NCBI RefSeq assembly: GCF_964019385.1
Contig: NC_088645.1
Span: forward strand, 28,799,294 to 28,863,293
DNA: 64,000 nucleotides
Source: Sycon ciliatum
Lineage: Eukaryota; Porifera; Calcarea; Leucosolenida; Sycettidae
Reading direction: 5' to 3'
A program made the position numbers and the translations under genes. Positions 1 through 10,333 of the stretch are shown in pieces. How positions within the stretch are numbered: position 1 is the stretch's first letter; every line of letters starts with the position of its first letter. The notes below the pieces were generated by a model, which saw only the letters and a program-made list of their open reading frames with translations, made no database searches and was not told the DNA's origin.

Positions 1-1100
1 TTACAGCTAGGCTTGCAAAATGCAGGGACATTTCCCCTTGGAGCTTTGTATATTTACAGCTAGGCTTGCAAAACGCAGGGGCAGCTCTCCCTCGGAGCGT
101 GGTTTGTTTGCAGCTGAGATGGGGAGTGCAACCGAAGATCTCCTTTCGAGCTTGCTTGTTCGCATTTGCTTATTAGCACCGTAGCTCGGGCACCCAGCCG
201 GTCCTGACTGGCCTCTAGCGCATACTCCCGGCCCCGGCCACACTTATTGCCTGTTGCAGGATAGGGGCCTCACCACATATTTTTTGGACGATCGGCGGGC
301 GAGAAGCCGTCATCGACCTAAGAGGCAAAATACAGGAATAACTGAGAAACTAATAATTGTATACAACGCGACAACCCTTTCGCTCTGTTGTCTGCTCGGC
401 TGGGGGCACCCAGGTATCCCCCTCGTGCGAACACCACCCGAGGAAGCGGACAAGTTGACGGCGTATTCAGTAGTGCCCAGCACCAGCAGGACCTACCAAT
501 CAGGGGAAAGCCTAGCAGTCCTTCATGGTAATTCCCTTTGTAGACTCCCTCAACCTGACACAGGATCTGGCCGCCAGGAAGGGGCCTGGACCGCAGCTCC
601 AGGCCGCCGGGAGGTGGTCAGGGTTGACCTGAAAGAGATGCATGTGCGGTGGAGCCTGTGACTAAACGGCCACCCCTTGGGGCCAGAGAAAGCGGTCTTG
701 CGGGGCAGGTGGTCCTTAGTTAGAGACTTGCACCACAAGATATGAATGTGAGACCGCTTGTGTCCGGCGAAGGGGTAGGTAGTACCAGGCGGGTAGCTAG
801 TCACACTTGTATCTAACACGACAGCCCTTCGGCTGTTGTCTGCCCGGCTTGGGGCGCCCAGATACCCCCCCTGTGCGAACACTACCCACGGAAGCTGACA
901 AGTCGACAGCGTACTCAGTAGTGCCCAGCACCAGCAGGAGCTACCAACCAGGGGAAAGCCTAGCAGTCCTATATTGGTAGACCTCCTCAAGCTGACACAG
1001 GATCTGGTTACCACGAAGGTGCCCGAACGGCAGCTCCAGGCCGCCGGAAGGTGGTCAGGGTTGACCCGCAAGAGATACATGTGCGGTTGAGCCTTTGGCT
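1..1100. repeat. Left-edge repeats with imperfect tandem duplication
   Basis: A short motif starting TTACAGCTAGGCTTGCAAAA is present at 1 and again near 53. A block of about 160 bp at 368-531 (holding CAGTAGTGCCCAGCACCAGC) recurs at about 818-970, a spacing near 450 bp. A second block at about 668-805 recurs in diverged form at 1425-1575. The open frames here lack codon or motif support and are best read as repeat DNA. Family unknown. Confidence 0.6.
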
Positions 1101-1892
1101 AACGACCACCCTGCTAAGCGCCTACCGCACGCTGTAGCCATTATGAGGAATAGATTGCCACCAGCAGCTAAATGTTCAAATAGGTATTTGGATTTTAAAT
1201 CTCAAGCCTTGCAGCATATTATCAGCGACATAGGTTTTCCAATGCTCACTGGATTGATATCTGTTCATTGAAACCAACTTTCCGTTGTTTCTTTCCTTTC
1301 GCTTTTTCTCTTGTGTCTACTTTTCTACAATATCCTATAACATGTTATTCACAGTGGGTCCAATGTTATTAGGCATTTTGCCTGTTTTAATTTCCACTAT
1401 AAATAAAGTATACACAACAACAACAACCCCTTGAGGCCAGAGAAAGTGGTCCTTAGTGGCAGGTGGTCCTTGGCTACAGGCTTGCACCGCACAACCATTA
1501 TAAATGTGAGACCGTCCGTGCCTGGCAATGTGGTCGGTAGTACCAGACTGGTCGCCGGTCACGGTGGTCTTTAGCTACTGGTTTCACTGTATACCGAATC
1601 AGGCATGCCATCACAGGTCTACAGCGAACAACACAGAGATCGACGGGACCAAGAATAGGGGATAGCGTGCGGCGAGGCCACCCCCATTATTTTGGGAGGC
1701 ACGGCTTCATGTTAGAGCAGTAAATAGCAGTTAGGGACTCAGCTGAGTCAAGCTGGACTCAGCGCGTCAAGTTTGGCATAATAGGGAGGTTCTGCTATAC
1801 GTGAAACCAGTGGGACCATTGTCATTAGGTTTAGGCCTGTTTTGGAAGTCCACTTTAAATAAAGCCAAACAACAATAAAAAAACGTAGAGAA
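1101..1892. other. Repeat-derived intergenic DNA, no gene seen
   Basis: Contains the diverged second copy of the 668-805 block (about 1425-1575), a solo copy of the tail of the dispersed repeat described at 1893-2550 (about 1698-1786, with GCAGTAAATAGCAGTTAG), and a MITE-like tip TAGGGAGGTTCTGCTATACG near 1779 that matches the tip at 47294. No coding support. Confidence 0.5.
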
Positions 1893-2550
1893 ATCACAGG
1901 GAGTGATAAATGGAAGTTTCCGGAGGAGGAAGGAGGAAACTGTAGTTATCACCAACCCTCACCGCACCCAGCTCACCCCGCAACGGCGTGCGACCTGAGC
2001 TGGGCGCCCTGCCGTGCAGTATGGAACTATCCTCAAGCCATCCACGTATTTGGCAGCCCAGTGAGCTGTCTACCGGATCCCAGCGTTTAGAAGCGCCAAA
2101 TGCGGCAGGGCCAGTCTCAGGCTGGTCGCGTAGGCGGCAGGTCGGCGGGCGACTCTGCATCCGCATTTGGATCACCGAAGTGGTACAGGTGCTTCCACTG
2201 CACCCTGTGGCGCATCAGGGAGGCACATGGGGCCCAGGCAGCCCGCCCGTAAGCGCACCACCGTATCAGGTATGCGCAGGTACTAGGTGGAGCAGCAGAG
2301 CATGATGTGTGCCGGACACCCGGCGGTACCCACCATCATCCGGTCGACTTCATGGTTGTGCGACTTTACACAGCCAGCACTCATTACTTGCTATTGCTTG
2401 CAGAAGGCCAGATTTTTCTTTTTTTCTTTTTTCGCTCTTTCCCTTCATACGTGCCTAGGCACGGCTTCATGTTGGAGCAGTAAATAGCAGTTAGGAACTC
2501 ATCTGAGTCAAGCTGGACTCAGCATGTCAAGTTTGGCATAATACAAGAAA
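1893..2550 (+). repeat. Dispersed ~650-bp repeat, copy 1
   Basis: From GGGAGTGATAAATGGAAGTT to the tail CAAGTTTGGCATAATACAAG this block matches 46577-47225 in the same orientation with few differences; a solo tail copy is at about 1698-1786. It is GC-rich in the middle and has open frames on both strands, but none shows a recognisable domain and the two copies do not preserve the same frames. Unclassified interspersed repeat. Confidence 0.7.
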
Positions 2551-3279
2551 CGCGCTATCCCCAAACAGTTTTTTATTTTTATTTATTTTTACTATTATTC
2601 ACAAACCCAACTCGTAAAATAAATAATATGTGGACAAAACAAACAGCTACTGAGCAGGGGCTGCACTGGGCAGCAGTGATGGTGAGGTACCAGGGGCTCC
2701 ACCGACCAAAGGTCTCGGCTTCAATGCCACAAGCACGCACCAGGAAAAAGAAACAGAAATGTAAAGCAAAGCTAGATCTAGCTATGGGAATTAGAATCAA
2801 CTCGTGAAAACTCCAAGTCAATCTCCCATTGACACAAACCTCGTTTATTCAACATAATCATATCCTATCCAATAAAAACAGTTCATAAAAACAGTTCATA
2901 AAAACAGCTTTTTAGGATCGGACCCAGTCCGCATAACCAATAGAGCTAGCTCCCTTGGCTGCTGAAGGGAAATAGGCAAGAATGGGCCTTCCAGATAAGG
3001 TCTAACAAGGAGCAGTGGCTATAGTTATGAAATGAACACCGGTAACCATGGAGACAGACCACACTCTCATTATAGATACTGGTTATAAATAGACCGAATA
3101 AGCAAAATGATCTGATAGCCTATGAAGAGTAAAAGAAATTGAACCAATGACAACAAATACTCGTCCAGCACACGAGTTGTCATAGCAACACAAATAACAG
3201 TTGTCCGCTAATTTTGTTGTTGGAGATTGAGTAGGAGTTTTTACAGGTTGATTCTAAATACAATAAATGCTCCGGCCTT
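2551..3279. other. AT-rich intergenic DNA, no gene seen
   Basis: A/T-rich sequence with three nearby copies of AAAACAGTTCATAAAAACAG around 2875-2912. I see no coding frame with support, no RNA gene and no complete mobile element. Confidence 0.4.
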
Positions 3280-3359
3280 GGGTTTATGACCAATAAAAAC
3301 TATTATAAAAACCTCGGGGGACCTCGGTTTTTATAATAGTTTTTATTGGTCATAAACCC
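3280..3359. repeat. Near-perfect 34-bp hairpin palindrome
   Basis: Arms beginning GGGTTTATGACCAATAAAAA and ending with its reverse complement are separated by only about 12 bases. Weaker outer pairing continues (CAATAAATG near 3260, CATTTATTG near 3370). Typical of a foldback MITE or a MITE dimer tip; no encoded product. Confidence 0.8.
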
Positions 3360-3762
3360 TCGCCCTCCTCATTTATTGTATACGTAGAATGGGTAAAAGT
3401 ACCGGTAGGTGTTTAGAAAAATAAAAACAAGATGAAAAGAGATTGTTTATTATCAGTGTTTGGACTGACGTACAATGTACATGTCAACTTCATCAACCAA
3501 AACTTATGAACTTTTTTAATAGATCTGAAACGAAACTCGCACAAAGAAGTGTAAAGAAAACAAGCTGAAAAACAGAAAAATAGAAAAATAATAAGGCACC
3601 CATTTTGATAATCCAGGGGATGGCCCACGCCTGGTAAAAGAATAAGCAGAGAAAAGAAAAGAATCATAACAAGTTTTTCCATGTATGCAAAACACAGCTG
3701 AGCACTCTGAGCAAGGCCAGGTACGCGGATTAGCTTGTCCGGCAAGCGACGAGCTCGAAAAA

Positions 3763-6160
3763 TTACAGGGAATCTGTTGCCCAGTACCAGTTGCTGTTTC
3801 TCAGGTGTCGGTAGACCTTTGTCTTGAATGACTGAAAACGTGTTTTGTGTGGGCGCTGCGACAGCAGCCTGTCAGGAAGGGAGTTCCATGCGCCAATACA
3901 GCAGTACGGGAACGACCGCTTCACGACGGATGGAGCTGAGACAGGGAGCGTGTCTGACAGTTGATAGGCGTGGCTGGTGGCATTATTGTGCTGGTTCCTG
4001 GTTCTGGGGTCGGCTGGAGAAACGCGATGCGGTGGCAATACAGCAAGTAGCTGAGGAGGACCAGTAATGAAATGCTATGTGTACATGCACGAGAGAGCAG
4101 CAACACTCCGGCGGACAGCCAGACTGGGGAGAATTGCACCAGGGTCAATGATGCGCAGTGCGTGGCGTTGAACATTATCCAGACGTTGGATGTGGCTGGC
4201 TGGCGCGCCCATCCACACAAGCGGAGCATACTCCATCAGGGGCCTCACGAATGCCTTGTAGACAGTCGTTCGGCCAGCTGGCGTTAGAATGTGGGCCGCT
4301 CGTCGGAGAAAGCCGAGGCACTGCTGGGCGCGGATGGTCACGGTCCTGAGGTGACTAGCGAAGGACAATTTGGAGTCAAATCGAACACCAAGCAGTGATA
4401 TGCTGGTTCCTACGGTACAGGGGTACCACCAAACAGGATTTGGGGCAGGTCTAGGTCAGTGCGTCGGAGGGTAGCAGTCATAGCCTGTGACTTGCTGGGC
4501 TCGAAAGACACTTTCCACCGGCAACCCCACTCATGCAGGCGGTTTGTGGATACCTGCAAGGTGTGTGCAGCGTCCCGAGGGCACTGAGCTGAGGATACTA
4601 GACTGTAAAGTGTCGTATCGTCCGCGTAGGCCTCAAGCTGAGCATTGCCATCAAGAACATCGGCAGCGATATTCACGTATATTAGAAACAACGTAGGGCC
4701 CAATATACTGCCTTGGGGCACCCCTGCAGAGATTGGGTAGAGAGAAGAAATCTGACCGCCGACTAAGCACTGGAGTGAACGGCGGTCAAGATAAGACGAT
4801 AGCCAGCTATGGAGAGTGCCAGTAATGCCGAGCTGCCGGACCTTGTAGAGGAGGCCCACGTGGGAGACCCGGTCAAAGGCCCCGGCTATATCGACTGTGA
4901 GAATTCGTGCCGCGCCACCTTGGCCAACGATGTCCACCCAGGCGTTATGAAGCGCCTGTAGTGCGTCTGCCGTGCCGAGACCTCTACGGAACCCAAACTG
5001 GTGGGGTGTGAGGAGCTGCTGGCGCTCAAGATGGTTCATCAGTTGGCGATTGACAATAGTTTCCATTACTTTGGACATTATGCATAATAACGAGACTGGG
5101 CGGTAGTTCTTCAGAACAGAGCGCGAGGACCGTTTGTGGATCGGTACCACGTTAGCTGTCTTCCAAGATTCTGGTTGAACTCCGCACCTGAAACAGAGAG
5201 CGAATAGCTGGGACAAAGGCTTCGCAAGTTCTTTGGCACACTCTTTCAGGACACGGGCTGAAATGCCGTCAGGACCAGTCGCCTTTGATATGTCGAGTCG
5301 CGCTAGCAGACGGTAGACAGTGGCGGGGCGAAAATGAACGGCTGCGAGTGCCGGTGCTCCGGTTGCAACAAGGTCAGGTAAGTCGTCAGAAGTAAGATCC
5401 TGGCCAGTGACACTGCACTTCCTGGAGAAGAAGGTGGCAAAGGCCTCCGATTTCTCATGGCTAGTTGCCAACTCCCGTCCGCCCGCCTCAACAATGAGAG
5501 GAATGCCCGTGTTACGTCCGTCCCCACTAGCATACTTTAACTTGGTCCACCATTCTTTGTCCTTGAGTGAGCCCGTGGACAGGCTGTGACGGATACTGAC
5601 CTCTTTAGCTTCCTGGGATCGCCTTAGGATGTTGACGGCTGTGGTAACGGAGCGGAGGAAAGCTTGTTTGAGTGAAAAATCGTTCGGGTGTTTTCTCCAG
5701 GAACGCCAACGTTTGTCCTTTGCCCTCATAGCAGCTGTACATTCCGGTGTCCACCATTTTGGATCACTCGGCCTCGTGGTAAGTTCCTTAGATGGGACAA
5801 ACCTGGCTATTGCGCCTCTGATAGTGGAGGTTACCCGCTCACAGGAGGTGTCCGGGTCATCAGTTATGATGTCGTGCCATGGAGAGTTGCGAAGGAAAGC
5901 TCGGAGGCGATGCCAGTCTGCGCTCTTGTACCGCCAGACAGTTCGCTTTGCTGCAGGCTCGTGGCAAGGTAATATGCCTACGAAGTCGGATAGAACGATA
6001 ACGTGGTCAGACCGCCCAAGAGGGGGTGTGGCGGTTGTCAATACGGGGGAGTTGAAGGTAGACATCACGAGGTCAAGGGTATTGTCGCCACGAGTAGGAG
6101 TCTGAACATGCTGCGTAAGGAGGTGCGGCACAAGTGTCCTCAAGTGCCTCGCCCGCCGGT
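3763..6160 (-). pseudogene. LINE-1 (CR1/Jockey-like) reverse-transcriptase half, split by Maverick
   Basis: Minus-strand frames 6143-4410, 4368-4075 and 4038-3763 are consecutive pieces of one LINE ORF2. The first has the RT landmarks YRPVSLL, the catalytic region VDIAGAFDRVSH, GVPQGSILGP and the YADD box; the next two match the C-terminal region that follows RT in CR1/Jockey ORF2 proteins. Small frame breaks separate the pieces. The upstream endonuclease half lies 34.7 kb away at 40912-41393 on the same strand, and the GTGGTC duplication sits exactly at the break, so the Maverick interrupted this LINE. The two halves are one base out of frame across the junction. Dead copy. Confidence 0.9.
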
Positions 6161-6166
6161 GTGGTC
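6161..6166. repeat. Maverick target-site duplication, left copy
   Basis: GTGGTC directly precedes the first base of the left inverted repeat and is repeated at 40906-40911 directly after the last base of the right one. Six bp is the duplication length known for Maverick/Polinton integrases. Confidence 0.93.
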
Positions 6167-7056
6167 AGTAGTATAGGGGGAGGGGGTTCTGGACCACCTT
6201 CCAGGTGGTCCAAAATCGACCTTCTGGATCGGACCTTCGGGCCTCCCTCCAAAGTCTCCCCCTCCCCCTATACTACTAGGGGACGTGTGAGATAATGACT
6301 CTGTGAGATAATGACTCTGTGATATAATGACTCTTACCAGGAGATATGTCTGCCATACAGTTCCCCCCCTCTCCTACCCTATAGTTCTAACCCTTCAATA
6401 CACTTCTTATTCTTTATCGTAAGAAATGTGTGTGAGATCCAAGTACTAATATTACAACTCCAAGTACTAATTTTACACCTCCAAGTACTAATTTTACCAC
6501 TCCAAACACTGACCCCATGTTGGCTCAACCCAGCCCCAGAAAAGTGAGTCAACTTCAGCCTTTTCACTTACCCCTCTATCTCACCGTTCATACAACCAGC
6601 GGATCACAGCCAGCCCGCAGAACTCCCACTGAGACACTGTACGCTTACACCAAGATCTACACACTAGAGCAACGCTTAAATTTCAAGCAATACGTCTTTG
6701 TCTTTCGCTGTCTGCATGGTTTATCTAGCCCACTTCTCAGCCTCCTATTCACTCCCCGCTGCACTGGACACTCCCGGTATGGTTTCCATTCCATTGCGTA
6801 TCTTGGTGCCGACAGATGGAATGCGCTGCCTCCATCTTGTCGCCTGGCCGAGTCGCCTGCTTTGTTTCGCGCTCACACAAAGTCTCATTTAGGGTTCCCA
6901 GTAAAAAGGCAACATTGCCTGTTGGGAAATCCCTAACAAAATAAGAAAAAAAAATAATAATAATAATAATAACCCCCATCTTGGCTCACTTCGAGGACTG
7001 ATGTGGGATCGGTTTCTGAGCCAACTTTGGGTGGTCCAGCTATGGATGAGGATTCA
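6167..7056 (+). repeat. Maverick left terminal inverted repeat (interrupted)
   Basis: Pairs with 40556-40905. Homology runs from the tip to about GGATGAGGAT at 7056, interrupted by a LINE 3' fragment (6576-6971) and by about 140 bp of extra sequence after 6277 that contains a short tandem motif (GAGATAATGACTCTGT). The outermost 111 bp (6167-6277) is itself an inverted-repeat unit: it starts AGTAGTATAGGGGGAGGGGG and ends with its reverse complement, with an inner hairpin around GGACCACC/GGTGGTCC. Confidence 0.9.
6576..6971 (+). mobile_element. 5'-truncated LINE 3' fragment (LINE-3 family)
   Basis: Encodes the last ~110 residues of a LINE ORF2 closely similar to the C-terminus of the intact LINE-3 at 57102-60884 (shared ALEKRLNFK/TLEQRLNFK, RYGF, GFPVKR). 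It ends with the same 3' stem-loop (AAAAAGGC...GCCTGTTGGG) and an (AAT)n tail. The uninterrupted right terminal repeat shows the empty site; ACCC(C) is duplicated around the insert (6571-6575 and 6972-6976). A normal 5'-truncated retrotransposition into the left Maverick terminus. Confidence 0.88.
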
Positions 7057-7502
7057 CCACCATCAATCGGTAACTCATACCTATTCCCCATCTCATCATC
7101 ATCAGCAATATATTTCCCAACTTCTAGCTCTCGTGTTATCTTTTCAGCATACTCAACTGTTTCCTGTTTTAGTTTTGCTAAGGGATGGATCAATTCCGCA
7201 TATATCTTTTCTTGTTTTTCGTCAGCTTTTTTTGTAATCGGTGGTCTCCATCCTGAGTTGAGTGCTGATTTCACCTCAGCATACACAGCTGTTTCCTTTT
7301 TTAGTTTTGCTAAGGGATGGTTCATTTCCACATATATCGTTTCTTGTTTTCCATCAGCTTTTTTTGTAATCGGTGGTCTCCATCCTGAGTTGAGTGTTGC
7401 TCTCACCTTAGCAAGGGTTTCTTTTGTGGGTATGAAAGTCATATTTTTCACCTGATCATCTTTACATGATGTGGATGGTTTCGAAAGTGTGAAGGTCTTC
7501 AT
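6933..7502 (-). CDS. Maverick hypothetical protein with duplicated ~45-residue module
   Basis: I start it at the ATG at 7502, giving about 189 residues; the open frame extends upstream without an obvious better start. Two tandem copies of a module with the core LNSGWRPPITKKAD followed by HPLAKLK and E-rich helix occupy roughly residues 25-120. The gene reads outward and its C-terminus lies inside the left terminal repeat. The LINE fragment replaced the original end: the last residues (a run of Y and F) are read from the LINE (AAT)n tail, while the right terminal repeat copy stops one codon after the shared SQDGG. No family recognised; function unknown. Confidence 0.6.
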   Translation of the reverse strand: MKTFTLSKPSTSCKDDQVKNMTFIPTKETLAKVRATLNSGWRPPITKKADGKQETIYVEMNHPLAKLKKETAVYAEVKSALNSGWRPPITKKADEKQEKIYAELIHPLAKLKQETVEYAEKITRELEVGKYIADDDEMGNRYELPIDGGESSSIAGPPKVGSETDPTSVLEVSQDGGYYYYYYFFFLFC

Positions 7503-7599
7503 CTTTCCTTCTGTGATATATTTTTTATTTGTCTGTGAAATACACCAGCAGTAATGGGGATGAGAAGAAGAAGGAAACGGAGGTATATCAAGTTGTTTG

Positions 7600-7935
7600 A
7601 TTTTCCCGATGTAATTCCCTATGTTCCCGATATAATTCCCTATGTATTTCCCGATGTTTACGATGTTCACGATGTAATTCCCGATGGTGTCGGTGTTCCC
7701 GATGTAATTCCCGATGTAATTCCCAATGTTGTCGGTGTTGTCGGTGTAAATCCCGATGTAATTCCCGATGTTCCCGATGTAATTCCAGATGTTGTCGGTG
7801 TAAATCCCGATGTAATTCCCGATGTTCCCGATGTAATTCCCGATGTAATTCCCGATGTTGTCGGTGTTGTCGGTGGTGCCGGTGTTGTTGGTGTTGTCGG
7901 TGTTGTCGGTGGTGTCGGTGGTATCGGTGTTGTCG
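7600..7935. repeat. Minisatellite, GATGTAATTCCC / GTTGTCGGT units
   Basis: Degenerate 9-12 bp units repeat for about 330 bp. They encode the SGITSGI and PTTPTT repeats of the minus-strand protein at 7667-8134; the plus-strand frame across them is a shadow. Confidence 0.8.
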
Positions 7936-8134
7936 GTGGTACAGATGCTGCTGGTACATTAATAGGTGGACTAAGATGTGTAAGCGGAACACAAATCCAG
8001 AATGAATATTCTTCCCAACATTTGTTTATTACCAACCCATTCACTCTGACACAATGAGCTAGAAAAGCAATTCCTATCAAGATCATCAATTTATTCATTT
8101 TTACTCTATCATAAACCGTTTTCTTTCTCTCCAT
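7667..8134 (-). CDS. Small secreted Thr/Pro-rich repeat protein of the Maverick
   Basis: An N-terminal hydrophobic stretch after the second methionine (MNKLMILIGIAFLAHC) looks like a signal peptide, favouring a start at about 8098. It is followed by one short Cys-containing segment (KCWEEYSFWICVP) and then low-complexity TTP and SGITS repeats to the end. The first ATG (8134) overlaps the stop of the upstream gene as TGATG. Mucin-like stalks of this type occur on surface proteins, but no family is recognised. The repeat length is likely to vary between copies. Confidence 0.55.
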   Translation of the reverse strand: MERKKTVYDRVKMNKLMILIGIAFLAHCVRVNGLVINKCWEEYSFWICVPLTHLSPPINVPAASVPPTTPIPPTPPTTPTTPTTPAPPTTPTTSGITSGITSGTSGITSGFTPTTSGITSGTSGITSGFTPTTPTTLGITSGITSGTPTPSGITS

Positions 8135-8601
8135 CAGACTATACCAGTTACATCAAAGGTTGAAGGTGATTTTGGTAGATTTATTGTACCAAGCCCATCT
8201 GATAATGGTATCGGATCAAAATCTAACCTAGGCTGATGTTGTAAATTTCTTGGATCATTTTCAGGGTCAACACTCATCGAACAGCTGGAACGTTTTATGA
8301 TATATACAACAGCACCAACTATAGGAATAACAATCAGAGATAAAACTTAAAGATTGGGGTCTGTCAAATGAGGGTTATCCCCGTTTACTGGTTTCGTCTG
8401 ATCGTAAGGTGATTGTGTAGTGATATGATCTGTTGGTGGTGATGTTTCACTAGGGATGTCAACCGGAGTTGGTCTTTCACTTTGGATGACAGTAGGAGGT
8501 TTCGTTGTCAAACAGAGTCCATCCTTATCCAACGGATCAAGAATACAACCAAGAGTAAATGGTAGCATGGTCAACAGTATTAACAAATGAGGTATTTCCA
8601 T
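8134..8601 (-). pseudogene. Small membrane protein gene interrupted by an in-frame stop
   Basis: The first frame (8601-8347, 84 codons) has a signal peptide (MEIPHLLILLTMLPFTLG) and a short T/P-rich ectodomain. A TAA at 8349-8347 ends it, but the same frame continues at once with a hydrophobic helix (about 20 residues, from 8346) with basic residues after it, then a polar tail of about 50 residues ending in TGA at 8136-8134. This looks like a single-pass type I membrane protein broken by one nonsense codon. A TAGATAA-like motif (8603-8618) precedes the start. Function unknown. Confidence 0.6.
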
Positions 8602-8602
8602 T

Positions 8603-8618
8603 TTTTATCTACATATAG
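8603..8618 (-). promoter_or_regulatory. TAGATA start-proximal motif
   Basis: On minus, TATATGTAGATAAAAA directly precedes the ATG at 8601. Member of the recurring Maverick motif set (see findings). Confidence 0.45.
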
Positions 8619-8627
8619 TTAAGATTT

Positions 8628-9499
8628 TCAGTACTCATGATAAACCAGCTCCCATTCATCAATGAGATTGTATCCACTCACAGTTGGTAATGTCAATGTG
8701 TTGTTGATGAAGGTCAGATATGCCGTTGTTATATCATGTTCAGTAATGTATCGGATTACCGCTTTTTCTCCCAACACATCTCGATATGATAGATGAAAAC
8801 GTCTTCTGCTACCACTTGTTTCTTGTCCGACTATGAAGAGATCCTCAATGACAATCAGTTTGTTGGTTGGACTTTTGTAAATAGGAAAGACATGAAGTGT
8901 GGCTTCTGGTGGAGTGGTTGAAGAGCTCGGGATGATATTCTTCATTTTTTTGACTTTCACCTTTCCATCCTTTCTGTCAACATACTCCTTTGTTGTTGCT
9001 GAGTCATCCTCTGTTGAGTCTCGGAGATTGATGATGTGTTTCAACCCCATGTTAAGATTTCCTTTCATCTGGTTGAGCCCACTAGTCCAGAGAGTCCGAC
9101 TTTGTGCTGTGTTGAGATATTCTGATGTTACCACAGATGTACTTCTTGATGGTTGCTTCACATTTACAATTTCCATTCCACCCATGTCAAGATTTCCTTT
9201 CATTTTCAGTGTGCCACTCACCTTCAGTCGTGTTTCATCATCATCAACATGCTTCCTCAATGAAGTATCCACTTTTCCTATCTCACTTGTAACCCACCCA
9301 GTTGGTGCCGCACAAGTGGTACATATTCCATCATAACCAAGAAAGCAGATGCTATGATAGTTCATGTCAATATGTCCCTCCACATCTCCACCAGCTTTAT
9401 CCAGCTTTTCTTCACTGATGACAAATAACTCCCTTTTTTGGCATAGGAATCAAGATTGATCGAATTAGCTTCCAAGGCTGTTCCAAATTTTGAACTCAT
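8628..9499 (-). pseudogene. Fibre-like attachment protein, frameshifted near N-terminus
   Basis: The main frame (9383-8628, 251 codons) has two repeats built like phage/viral fibre registers: MKGNLDMGGMEIVNV then SEYLN, and MKGNLNMGLKHIINL then TKEYVD. A beta-rich C-terminal region of about 100 residues (DLFIVGQE...WELVYHEY) could be a head domain. Translation evidently began upstream at the ATG at 9499, preceded by the TAGATAGATAAG motif. That frame shifts at a 6-T run (9434-9439 on plus) before joining the main frame, so one homopolymer indel separates the halves. Role as a capsid spike is inferred from repeat architecture and its place beside the packaging and capsid genes. Confidence 0.6.
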
Positions 9500-9500
9500 C

Positions 9501-9517
9501 TTCCTTATCTATCTATA
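9501..9517 (-). promoter_or_regulatory. TAGATAGATAAG start-proximal motif
   Basis: On minus, TATAGATAGATAAGGAA lies one to two bases upstream of the fibre-like gene start at 9499. Member of the recurring motif set. Confidence 0.5.
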
Positions 9518-9791
9518 TATTCTTTCTTGAGAGTGTGGGAACAATAAAAATGATCCTTTATAGGTATAAACCATGGAAATGATCAACTTTGATGAGCACA
9601 AGGATAAACCAACAAAGCATCACTACTTGCTTCCTGATTGTCACTACATGATGATTGGACAAACGGGATGTGGGAAGACAAACACCCTGTGTAATATGAT
9701 TCTACAATCATGGTTGAACTGTGATAAGGTCATTCTTTACACAATAAATCCTCAACAACCAAAATATCAACTTTTTGATGGGTTTTACAAT

Positions 9792-9804
9792 GGAATATCT
9801 CCTG
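9792..9804. repeat. Retrozyme target-site duplication, left copy
   Basis: GGAATATCTCCTG, repeated exactly at 10651-10663, brackets the insertion. Confidence 0.93.
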
Positions 9805-9980
9805 CCCACACACGCTCTCTAGGCTGCAAAGTTCTGGCACAGAGCTCTCCTTCTCACCACCACCACCATCAGTTCGCGCCTGGCGCCTGGTCGATGCATG
9901 GTTGGCGGTATCCGGCATAGCAGGCTGGTACATCAAGTAGTGCATGGCACATAGCAGATGACACAGCAACGACATAGCTC

Positions 9981-10024
9981 GATTGCGACGCACGTTTCGT
10001 CCCCGCTGGACTCATCAGGCAATC
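9981..10024 (-). ncRNA. Hammerhead ribozyme, inverted copy
   Basis: Read on minus: helix I GATTGC, core CTGATGA, helix II GTCC/GGAC closing AGCGG, core GAAA, a 6-base helix III segment CGTGCG, then TC (cleavage after C) and GCAATC closing helix I. Same fold as the plus copy with one change in the helix III palindrome. Confidence 0.9.
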
Positions 10025-10333
10025 TTCTTCTTGGATGTCTTCACACGGAGCTTGACTCGGGAGAATGAATTTGAAGACACCACTGCAGCTGTACTTATGG
10101 TTGATAATGCATCGACCAGGCGCCAGGCGCGAACTGATGGTGGTGGTGGTGAGAAGGAGAGCTCTGTGCCAGAACTTTGCAGCCTAGAGAGCGTGTGTGG
10201 GCAGGCGTGTGTTTACCGCCATATTGCCAGGTGTGTCTTTACCACCATATTTATCAACCATAAGTACAGCTGCAGTGGTGTCTTCAAATTCATTCTCCCG
10301 AGTCAAGCTCCGTGTGAAGACATCCAAGAAGAA

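Noticed and set aside
550..1080. 176-codon minus-strand frame
   Set aside because: Spans the tandemly duplicated repeat; the frame is not kept between the two copies and has no domain.
5629..6105. Plus-strand frames opposite the LINE-1 RT
   Set aside because: Shadows of the minus-strand RT, which carries the catalytic motifs.
7554..8057. Plus-strand frame of VPDVIPDVVGV repeats
   Set aside because: Shadow of a minisatellite; the minus-strand frame has a signal peptide and fits the gene order.
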